From Desulfocapsa sp. (lineage in GTDB: Bacteria > Desulfobacterota > Desulfobulbia > Desulfobulbales > Desulfocapsaceae), in contig JAOZTO010000205.1 of the NCBI GenBank assembly GCA_029942265.1, forward strand, positions 1-5,275: a DNA stretch of 5,275 nt, given 5' to 3'. Within the stretch, counting starts at the first letter, position 1, and each line of letters opens with the position of its first letter. A program made the position numbers and the translations under genes. The notes beneath the pieces are model-generated. The model ran no database searches. It saw nothing but the letters and a program-made list of their open reading frames with translations, and was not told where the DNA came from. Positions 1 to 5,275 of the stretch are shown here, piece after piece.

Positions 1-51
1 TATGACCTAAAGCTGAGCGCCTACATGGGGAAGTTATTTCGTCCCCGTTCC

Positions 52-987
52 TTAGGATTGCTCAAGAGCAAGAGTCAACAGCTTATCTATAAGCTGTGTA
101 AAGTCAAGTCCGTACTCCTGTGCCGCCTGAGGCAAGAGACTCGTTGGAGCCATGCCCGGAATAGTATTGGTCTCCAGGATACAGAGATCACCGCTTGCAT
201 CAAGTATCATGTCAGTTCTGGAATACCCTCGTAACTGTAATACAGTGTGCGCCGCAATCGCATATTTTTGGGCTGTTTCAGCCACAGATATATCAACATC
301 AGCCGGACAAATTTCCTGCGAAGCACCTACTTCATATTTTGCCTTGTAATCAAAAAAGCTAAACTCATCGCCTGGTATGATTTCCACTAGTGGCAATGCT
401 TGCAATTCCTCATTTCCAATGACTCCCACCGTGATTTCCCTGCCTGACACATATTGCTCGACCATGACCTGAGAATCGTGTTCATAGGCCACGCAAAGAC
501 CTTCACGCAATTCATCCATATCTTTTGCGATACACATTCCAAGACTTGATCCGACACGAACTGGCTTTACAATCAACGGAAATTGCAATGTTTGCAGCAA
601 ACGTTCCGGATGAAGTGTATCAGCAACAGTTGCCATTTCCCATTGCGCAACAGGAAGCCCATTCAAGCGATAGAGTATCTTGGCCATATTCTTGTCCATA
701 GCAAGAGCACTGCCAAGAACGCCTGATCCCTGATAGGGGATGCCAAGTAGATCAAGATATCCCTGCACAGTTCCGTCTTCACCATACGCACCATGCAAAA
801 GAATAAATGCCACATCAATGGTGCCTGCATCGCGTGCAAGTAATTCCAAATCTGTCTTTGGATCATAGCGCAGGAGCTCATATTTTTCCAAATCCAGAGC
901 CGCTTCAAAACCAGCTGCCCCGGCCAATGACACTTCGCGTTCTCCCGATGCTCCTCCTGCGAGTAATGCTACTCTGATTTTTTTCAT
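52..987 (-). CDS. ddl: D-alanine--D-alanine ligase
   Basis: This 311-residue cytoplasmic ATP-grasp enzyme joins two D-alanines with ATP to make the dipeptide used for UDP-MurNAc-pentapeptide in peptidoglycan synthesis. Length matches the family (E. coli DdlB is about 306). Visible motifs, with E. coli DdlB equivalents: GEREVSL near the N-terminus with E16 (E15), the HGxxGEDG motif at 65-72, KP at 141-142 followed by GSS at 146-148, AKY at 216-218 with K217 and Y218 (K215, Y216), R257 (R255), and the metal ligands D259, E272 and N274 before PGM at 277-279 and S283. Tyr at 218 is the residue expected for D-Ala-D-Ala specificity rather than D-Ala-D-Lac. The ATG at 987 is preceded by an AGGA Shine-Dalgarno (plus-strand 993-996) with a 5-base spacer. 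It is transcribed divergently from rpsU; no partner gene is visible downstream before the window edge. No truncation or frameshift is seen. Confidence 0.97.
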   Translation of the reverse strand: MKKIRVALLAGGASGEREVSLAGAAGFEAALDLEKYELLRYDPKTDLELLARDAGTIDVAFILLHGAYGEDGTVQGYLDLLGIPYQGSGVLGSALAMDKNMAKILYRLNGLPVAQWEMATVADTLHPERLLQTLQFPLIVKPVRVGSSLGMCIAKDMDELREGLCVAYEHDSQVMVEQYVSGREITVGVIGNEELQALPLVEIIPGDEFSFFDYKAKYEVGASQEICPADVDISVAETAQKYAIAAHTVLQLRGYSRTDMILDASGDLCILETNTIPGMAPTSLLPQAAQEYGLDFTQLIDKLLTLALEQS

Positions 988-992
988 TTTGA

Positions 993-996
993 TCCT
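993..996 (-). promoter_or_regulatory. Shine-Dalgarno of ddl
   Basis: On the minus strand AGGA lies 5 bases upstream of the ddl ATG, which fixes the start at 987. A possible -10 element (TATAGT on the minus strand, plus-strand 1015-1020) lies about 30 bases upstream of the start. I could not pair it with a convincing -35, so the ddl promoter is not called. Confidence 0.6.
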
Positions 997-1158
997 GTTT
1001 ATACAAAAGAAGTTACTATATCTTAATACGTGATGGATTCGTAAAAAACCTCATAACATTGTACATCATGACACGGACAACATCCACAGCAGATATCACA
1101 CTTTATATGAAAAATGGCCAAATATACACCACAAGAAACAACTTCTTTGAAAAACCCA

Positions 1159-1187
1159 TTGACATACACAGAAGTTTTTCTTATATA
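1159..1187 (+). promoter_or_regulatory. Predicted sigma70-type promoter of rpsU
   Basis: A perfect -35 hexamer TTGACA (1159-1164) is followed after exactly 17 bases by TATATA (1182-1187). The latter matches the first four positions of the -10 consensus, including the critical A at its second position. Transcription would start near 1194, giving an rpsU leader of about 90 bases. The prediction rests on sequence match and position only. Confidence 0.6.
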
Positions 1188-1273
1188 GCGGAGGTTACTG
1201 TTACTGTTTTTATTAGATGCGACAATTACTCGTACTTATTTGAACAAATTTCTCAAAACAATACTGATTTAAC

Positions 1274-1277
1274 GGAG
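1274..1277 (+). promoter_or_regulatory. Shine-Dalgarno of rpsU
   Basis: GGAG sits 6 bases upstream of the ATG at 1284. It decides the start of rpsU against the in-frame ATG at 1059, because the S21 family begins at this internal methionine. Confidence 0.8.
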
Positions 1278-1283
1278 TCCCAA

Positions 1284-1475
1284 ATGATAGAAGTTGAAGT
1301 TCGTGGAGATCTTGAGTATGCCATCCGACAGCTGAAAAAGAAACTACAAATCGATGGAATCAAAAGAGAGCTAAAACGCCGCGAGTGTTACGAAAAACCA
1401 AGTGTTAAAAAACGTCGCAAACAAGCTGAAGCTCGTCGTAAACTCCGTAAGTTTAATCGCATTAGACGTGACTGA
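1284..1475 (+). CDS. rpsU: 30S ribosomal protein S21
   Basis: This encodes a 63-residue, very basic small-subunit protein that binds the 30S platform near the 3' end of 16S rRNA and assists translation initiation. The start at 1284 gives MIEVEVRG, followed by the family core: AIRQLKKKLQ at 13-22, the RELKRRECYEKPS region in the middle, and a Lys/Arg-rich tail (KKRRKQAEARRK and onward). Length is within the S21 range (about 57-75 residues). The frame is open upstream to an ATG at 1059, but the family boundary, the GGAG site and a promoter inside that extension all favour 1284. It has its own strong promoter and a rho-independent terminator right after the stop, so it can be a monocistronic unit, with leaky transcription possibly feeding the downstream genes. 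Confidence 0.95.
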   Translation: MIEVEVRGDLEYAIRQLKKKLQIDGIKRELKRRECYEKPSVKKRRKQAEARRKLRKFNRIRRD

Positions 1476-1501
1476 TACCAGAACATAGCAAGTAAACTAC
1501 A

Positions 1502-1540
1502 ACACCAGTTGCATTTTGTGTAACTGGCGTTTTCTCTTTT
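1502..1540 (+). terminator. Rho-independent terminator after rpsU
   Basis: The arm at 1502-1513 pairs with 1519-1530 to form a 12-position stem with one A-C mismatch and one G-T wobble, around a 5-base loop TTTTG (1514-1518). A T-rich tract follows directly (TTTTCTCTTTT, 1530-1540). It begins 26 bases after the rpsU stop. It lies inside the open frame that continues into the recombinase domain, so true recombinase translation should begin after it. Confidence 0.85.
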
Positions 1541-1555
1541 CTACTTCATTCTGCC

Positions 1556-2467
1556 ATCACCAACAAACCACTTTCACAAGAGTTTGTTTCTGCAAAGGAA
1601 GTTTTTCTCCATTACCTTATCACCGAGAAACGCTTTGCGGATAATACTGTTAAAGCCTACGATGCGGATATCGACACTTTCTTTTTCTTCCTGATCAGCA
1701 AGAAAAAGTCCCTGCACCAGGTAAATAGTAAGCTTATCCACAAGTACCTTGAACAATGCAGAAATAAAAATATCTCACATCGAAGCAACGCACGAAGAAT
1801 ATCAGCACTCAAAAGTTTTTTTTCCTACCTCTATTCTCAAAACCTTATTCCAGAAAATCCATTCACCACTATCACCACTCCTAAAATTGGCACAAGTCTC
1901 CCAAAAGGATTATCCGTTGAGCAGGTAAACATGCTCCTCAAACCACCATCTGTCTCAACCCCGTTAACACAGCGCAATTACGCCATGTTGCAGCTCCTTT
2001 ACTCAACGGGCCTACGAGTTTCTGAACTGGTTACACTCCCTGTCACAGGATGTAATCTCAGCGCATCATTTATCCGTGTTATCGGTAAAGGGCAAAAAGA
2101 ACGGCTTATTCCGTTTGGTATTCCTGCAAAAGATGCCATCGAAACCTACCTTGAATCCAGTCGTCCATTAATCCTTAAAGGTCGGCGCAGTAACACACTT
2201 TTTATCACCAATCGCGGCAAAGGAATGACACGATTACGATTTTGGCAGATCGTACAAGTTTCTGCAACTGCCGCAGGAATAGATGAATCAATTTCACCAC
2301 ACAGTCTCCGGCACTCTTTTGCAACCCATCTGCTGTCACATGGTGCTGATCTCCGCTCTGTACAAATTATGCTTGGTCACTCAGATATAACAACCACCCA
2401 GATTTACACCCATGTGGACAAGGATAGACTTAAAGCTATCCACAAGAAGTTTCATCCCCGAGGTTGA
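1556..2467 (+). CDS. xerD: XerD-type tyrosine recombinase, start codon uncertain
   Basis: This is a tyrosine site-specific recombinase of the XerC/XerD family, which resolves chromosome dimers at dif with FtsK. The frame shows the N-terminal SAM-like core-binding domain (from FLHYLITEKRF at 17-27 to about residue 105) and the C-terminal catalytic domain. With residue 1 placed at 1556, the catalytic set is R154 (TGLRVSEL), K178 (GKGQKER), H249 and R252 (HSLRH), H275 (LGHSD) and Y284 (IYTHV). Each is 5-6 residues from its E. coli XerD counterpart (R148, K172, H244, R247, H270, Y279), and the C-terminus ends HPRG where E. coli has HPRA. The oddity is the start: the frame is open from 1496, but no ATG, GTG or TTG occurs until ATG 1931 (residue 126), which would remove the whole core-binding domain. 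I place the start at the ATC at 1556 because it gives 303 residues, family-typical; no Shine-Dalgarno is visible there. Alternatives are a sequencing error, a lost start codon (a recent pseudogene), or a truncated catalytic-only protein from 1931. Product is near certain; start is not. Confidence 0.8.
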   Translation: MTNKPLSQEFVSAKEVFLHYLITEKRFADNTVKAYDADIDTFFFFLISKKKSLHQVNSKLIHKYLEQCRNKNISHRSNARRISALKSFFSYLYSQNLIPENPFTTITTPKIGTSLPKGLSVEQVNMLLKPPSVSTPLTQRNYAMLQLLYSTGLRVSELVTLPVTGCNLSASFIRVIGKGQKERLIPFGIPAKDAIETYLESSRPLILKGRRSNTLFITNRGKGMTRLRFWQIVQVSATAAGIDESISPHSLRHSFATHLLSHGADLRSVQIMLGHSDITTTQIYTHVDKDRLKAIHKKFHPRG

Positions 2468-2498
2468 CAGGGAACACTGGATAGTAGATAGTAAAGTC

Positions 2499-5177
2499 AT
2501 GAAAGTCATAACCACCCATTTGAATTCTGATTTTGACGCTTTAGCCTCCATGGTAGCCGCAAAAAAACTCTATCCTGACGCAGTGATGGTGTTCCCAGGA
2601 TCCCAAGAGAAAAATGTCAGAAAATTTATCAACGAAGCGCTGCAAGATCAATACGAATTTACAAAACTGAAACAGATCGATATTGACCAGATACAAACGC
2701 TAATCATTGTTGATACACAACGAAAATCACGAATCGGTGATTTTGCACGCTGTCTTGATAACCCTGGAATTTCAATCCATATTTACGACCATCATCCCGA
2801 CAATGCAGATGATATAACGGGACAAACTACAACCACCTCTTTGGTTGGAGCAAGCACCACAATCATGTGCCAGGTGCTGCAACAAGAGAATATTCCAATC
2901 ACTCAAGAAGAAGCCACGCTTTTTGGACTTGGCATTTATGAAGACACAGGTTCTCTCACTCACCTGACCACCACCCCACAAGATCTACTCGCAGTTGCTT
3001 GGTTGTTAAATAACGGCGCTCAACTGGATGTTATCTCTCAATTTCTTTCCTTCGAGCTTACGGCACGACAGGTTAATTTGATTCATGAACTTACAAAGAC
3101 TGCGAAAAACTATATGATCTCAGGGGTCAGCATTGTAGTCGCTAATCTCACCCTGCAAGACTATGAGGATGACTTTTCACTGGTTGTTCGTAGATTTATG
3201 GTAATGGAAAACCTAGATTGTTTCTTTGCTCTTGTCTGCATGGAAGGGCGTGTCTATCTTATTGCACGATCTCGCATCCCTGAAGTAAATGTAGGCAGCA
3301 TTGCCAGAGATTTTAACGGTGGTGGTCACGCCACTGCATCTTCTGCCACAGTGCGCGACATGAGTCTGATAGAGGCTCAGGAAAAGCTAATCCGTAGCCT
3401 ACATAGACATATTAAACCACAGGCCATTGCTAAAGAGATGCTCACAAGTCCTGTTATTTCAATCCCAGAAAACATAACTATTCTGGAGGCGAATACTCTT
3501 TTAACACGCTACAATATCACAGCTCTTCCTGTTCTTGCAGAAGAACCTGAGGAGCAAGCACTCTATCCTGTTCCTTCGTTCAAAGTCCTTGGCTGTATTT
3601 CGCGCAGGCTTACTGAAAAAGCAATTCATCACAACCTTGGTTCCTCTCCTGTCAGCGATTACATGACCACAGATATCGAGGTATTACCATTAAGTGCAAC
3701 ACTTGCTGATATCGAAGAGCTTATTATAGAGCGAAGACAGCGATTAATTCCCATCATTCATGACCAGCAACTTGAAGGTGTGATAACACGAACAGACCTC
3801 CTCAATATGCTCATCAACGATCCTGGCCACTTACCACAGAACATGGATCGTGAACCCGATGAAGCTGTACAGGAAAAATCACGAAACGTACTGCAACTTA
3901 TGAGTGAAGCACTTGACCGTGAGCTCATCATTCTACTGCAAAACATTGGTGAAATTGCGGATACATTAGGCTTTAAAGCTTACGCTGTTGGTGGGTTTGT
4001 ACGAGATCTACTGATAAAACAAAAAAATCTGGACCTCGACATCGTTGTAGAAGGTAATGGCATTTTCTTTGCCAAACAGCTGGTCAAAAAATTGGGTGGA
4101 AGAGTCAAAACCCACGAACAATTCATCACCGCAAACATTACTCTACCAAATGCTTTTAAGATCGACATAGCCACAGCACGCCTTGAATATTACGAGTATC
4201 CTGCTGCCCTTCCCACTGTTGAACTCTCATCCATCAAACTTGACTTGTATCGTCGTGATTTTACGATCAATGCCATGGCACTCCAGCTTAATCCTAATCA
4301 ATTTGGTACACTTATTGACTTTTTTAACAGCCAGAACGATCTCAAGGATAAGCTCATAAAGGTTATACACAACTTAAGTTTTGTGGAAGATCCCAGCCGT
4401 ATTCTACGAGCTATTCGATTTGAAAAACGAATGGATTTCAAAATTTCCAAACATGCCGACCGCCTGATCCGTGGAGCCGTCAAGATGGATCTGTTTGGGA
4501 AAACAACCAATCCACGAATATTTGCCGAACTTAAACAGATCTTTGCCGAAGAAAACCCCGTAATGGCCATTATTCGTCTTGCAGACTTTAATCTTTTTCA
4601 GTTTCTCTGGCCTGATCTTAAGCCCAACCTCAAAATCGACAGACGTTTTCTGCATATTTTGAGACAGGCACAACGAGCCATCACCTGGTTTCTCCTCCTC
4701 TACCTTGAGGACGAGACAATCGAACCATGGCGTATTTACCTCTTATCAATAATGGCACGATCACGCCCCAAACAGCTGGAAACATTTTGTAAACGATTTC
4801 AGATTCATAAACGGATATGCGGTGAACTCATCACCCAGAAGCTCACTGCCGATGAAATTGCGAACCGCTTTCACAAGCACATTCCCTCTACAAACAGCGA
4901 ACTTCGGCGCATACTTGAACCTCTTTCAAATGACGGCTTATTGTATTTAATGGCCATCGCCAGGAAAAAAGAAATCAACCAACTCGTTTCGCTTTATGTG
5001 ACAACACTTCGTAACATGCACCCTCTTTTGAACGGTACTGACTTGAAGAATATGGGGTATATTCCTGGAAGTACATTCAGGGAAATGTTTGCCGTCTTGC
5101 GGGATGCACGCCTTGACAACCTGCTTACAAGTAGAGATGATGAGATACGGTTTTTGTTGAATAAATACCCTTTATAA
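2499..5177 (+). CDS. DHH/DHHA1-CBS-CBS-tRNA nucleotidyltransferase fusion protein
   Basis: This is an 892-residue soluble fusion. Residues 1-305 form a DHH phosphoesterase: motif I H7, D11, D13 (HLNSDFDA), D72 (IIVDT), DHH at 97-99, D149 (GIYEDTG), and the DHHA1 motif GGGH at 274-277. These are the metal and substrate residues of NrnA/GdpP-like enzymes that cleave nanoRNA, pAp or cyclic dinucleotides. Two CBS domains follow (about 312-375 and 385-440); such pairs often bind adenine nucleotides. Residues 475-892 are a class II nucleotidyltransferase: GGFVRD at 498-503, DLD catalytic carboxylates D512 and D514, third carboxylate D556, RRDFTINAMA at 585-594, EDPSR nucleotide-recognition motif at 630-634, then a helical tRNA-binding body. 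The sequence after DLD lacks the bacterial poly(A) polymerase signature, favouring a tRNA CCA-, CC- or A-adding enzyme. The ATG at 2499 is chosen because MKVITTHLNSDFDA is the domain start; an in-frame ATG at 2412 overlaps xerD and adds unrelated residues. The Shine-Dalgarno is weak. It lies 31 bases after the recombinase stop, so co-transcription is likely. Which nucleotides it adds cannot be told from sequence. Confidence 0.93.
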   Translation: MKVITTHLNSDFDALASMVAAKKLYPDAVMVFPGSQEKNVRKFINEALQDQYEFTKLKQIDIDQIQTLIIVDTQRKSRIGDFARCLDNPGISIHIYDHHPDNADDITGQTTTTSLVGASTTIMCQVLQQENIPITQEEATLFGLGIYEDTGSLTHLTTTPQDLLAVAWLLNNGAQLDVISQFLSFELTARQVNLIHELTKTAKNYMISGVSIVVANLTLQDYEDDFSLVVRRFMVMENLDCFFALVCMEGRVYLIARSRIPEVNVGSIARDFNGGGHATASSATVRDMSLIEAQEKLIRSLHRHIKPQAIAKEMLTSPVISIPENITILEANTLLTRYNITALPVLAEEPEEQALYPVPSFKVLGCISRRLTEKAIHHNLGSSPVSDYMTTDIEVLPLSATLADIEELIIERRQRLIPIIHDQQLEGVITRTDLLNMLINDPGHLPQNMDREPDEAVQEKSRNVLQLMSEALDRELIILLQNIGEIADTLGFKAYAVGGFVRDLLIKQKNLDLDIVVEGNGIFFAKQLVKKLGGRVKTHEQFITANITLPNAFKIDIATARLEYYEYPAALPTVELSSIKLDLYRRDFTINAMALQLNPNQFGTLIDFFNSQNDLKDKLIKVIHNLSFVEDPSRILRAIRFEKRMDFKISKHADRLIRGAVKMDLFGKTTNPRIFAELKQIFAEENPVMAIIRLADFNLFQFLWPDLKPNLKIDRRFLHILRQAQRAITWFLLLYLEDETIEPWRIYLLSIMARSRPKQLETFCKRFQIHKRICGELITQKLTADEIANRFHKHIPSTNSELRRILEPLSNDGLLYLMAIARKKEINQLVSLYVTTLRNMHPLLNGTDLKNMGYIPGSTFREMFAVLRDARLDNLLTSRDDEIRFLLNKYPL

Positions 5178-5275
5178 GTAAATATTCGGGTTGGGTTCAA
5201 AACAGCCCAGACCACTGAACTGTAAATGTTTGGATAGTGCCCCAGGTTCGTTCGATCCGGCTTGTGAACTATATT
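5178..5275. other. Non-coding tail of the window
   Basis: Apart from the hairpin at 5189-5213 nothing recognisable is present. The one ATG near the end (5227) meets a stop after three codons. A TTCGATC string near 5250 recalls a tRNA T-loop, but the flanking bases do not pair into an arm. The next gene presumably starts beyond the window. Confidence 0.5.
5189..5213 (+). terminator. Hairpin after the nucleotidyltransferase gene, possible transcript end
   Basis: The arm GGTTGGGTT (5189-5197) pairs with AGCCCAGACC (5204-5213) around the loop CAAAAC, with one bulged A (5209) and two G-T wobbles. It begins 11 bases after the stop codon at 5177, a typical place for a terminator. No T tract follows, so it may instead be a 3'-end stabilising hairpin or part of a rho-dependent end. 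Confidence 0.4.

Larger units (their letters stand above)
988..1283. other. Divergent intergenic region between ddl and rpsU
   Basis: This stretch of nearly 300 bases separates two divergent genes. It holds the ddl ribosome-binding site at its left end, the predicted rpsU promoter at 1159-1187, and the rpsU Shine-Dalgarno at 1274-1277. A frame in phase with rpsU is open from an ATG at 1059, but its translation resembles no protein I recognise and the promoter lies inside it. I read the region as non-coding. A tandem hexamer, TTACTG twice at 1195-1206, sits just after the predicted transcription start. Confidence 0.65.

Noticed and set aside
27..46. Inverted repeat GGGGA/TCCCC just downstream of ddl as its terminator
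   Set aside because: Only 5 base pairs with a 10-base loop and no T tract in the ddl direction.
1059..1283. In-frame N-terminal extension of rpsU giving a 138-residue protein
   Set aside because: S21 proteins start at the internal methionine (1284), which has a good GGAG site. The extension resembles no family I know and contains a consensus promoter.
988..1560. A dif-like recombination site near the xerD gene
   Set aside because: I looked in the non-coding stretches for a pair of inverted 11-base arms around a 6-base centre and saw none that resembles dif.
1931..2467. Recombinase as a 178-residue catalytic-only protein starting at ATG 1931
   Set aside because: The frame upstream encodes the matching core-binding domain in the correct order and spacing, so a full-length gene is the better reading, although the 1931 start cannot be excluded as an internal start.
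2412..2498. Earlier ATG for the fusion gene, overlapping xerD
   Set aside because: The added 29 residues are an out-of-frame reading of the xerD C-terminus with no Shine-Dalgarno; the DHH domain begins exactly at the ATG at 2499.
4994..5215. Minus-strand open frames within the fusion gene and near its end
   Set aside because: They lie opposite a well-supported coding sequence, have no Shine-Dalgarno support or recognisable domains, and are low-complexity shadows.
5243..5265. tRNA-like T-arm string (TTCGATC) near the window end
   Set aside because: The flanking five bases do not pair and no other arm or CCA-proximal stem is visible.

Overview
The window reads as an ordinary chromosomal housekeeping segment with moderate, slightly A+T-rich base composition. 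The gene set suggests a Gram-negative bacterium, most likely a deltaproteobacterium (Desulfobacterota), perhaps near Desulfobulbales. The main clues are the large DHH-CBS-CBS-nucleotidyltransferase fusion, whose architecture I associate with that group, and a short basic S21. The taxonomic call is inference from protein style only; no marker RNA gene is present.

Layout: ddl (D-alanine--D-alanine ligase) fills the left on the minus strand (987 to 52). A divergent intergenic region of about 300 bases follows (988-1283). It holds the Shine-Dalgarno site of ddl and a strong sigma70-type promoter for rpsU. rpsU (30S ribosomal protein S21) lies at 1284-1475 and is closed by a clear rho-independent terminator at 1502-1540. 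Next comes a XerD-type tyrosine recombinase reading frame with every catalytic residue, ending at 2467. No ATG, GTG or TTG lies in frame before its N-terminal core-binding domain. After 31 bases a large gene (2499-5177) encodes an 892-residue fusion of a DHH/DHHA1 phosphoesterase, two CBS domains and a class II tRNA nucleotidyltransferase. The last 98 bases hold a hairpin and no recognisable gene.

How the genes relate: ddl supplies the D-Ala-D-Ala dipeptide for peptidoglycan and is transcribed away from the rest. rpsU, the recombinase and the nucleotidyltransferase are co-directional and tightly packed. I see no obvious promoter between rpsU and the recombinase, so read-through of the rpsU terminator is a plausible source of downstream transcription. 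S21 (translation initiation), the fusion enzyme (tRNA 3'-end synthesis, possibly nucleotide or nanoRNA turnover) and XerD (chromosome dimer resolution) are linked by housekeeping character and not by one pathway.

I found no mobile element, CRISPR array, toxin-antitoxin pair or defence system. The two points most worth a second look are the missing conventional start codon of the XerD gene and the multi-domain fusion enzyme.
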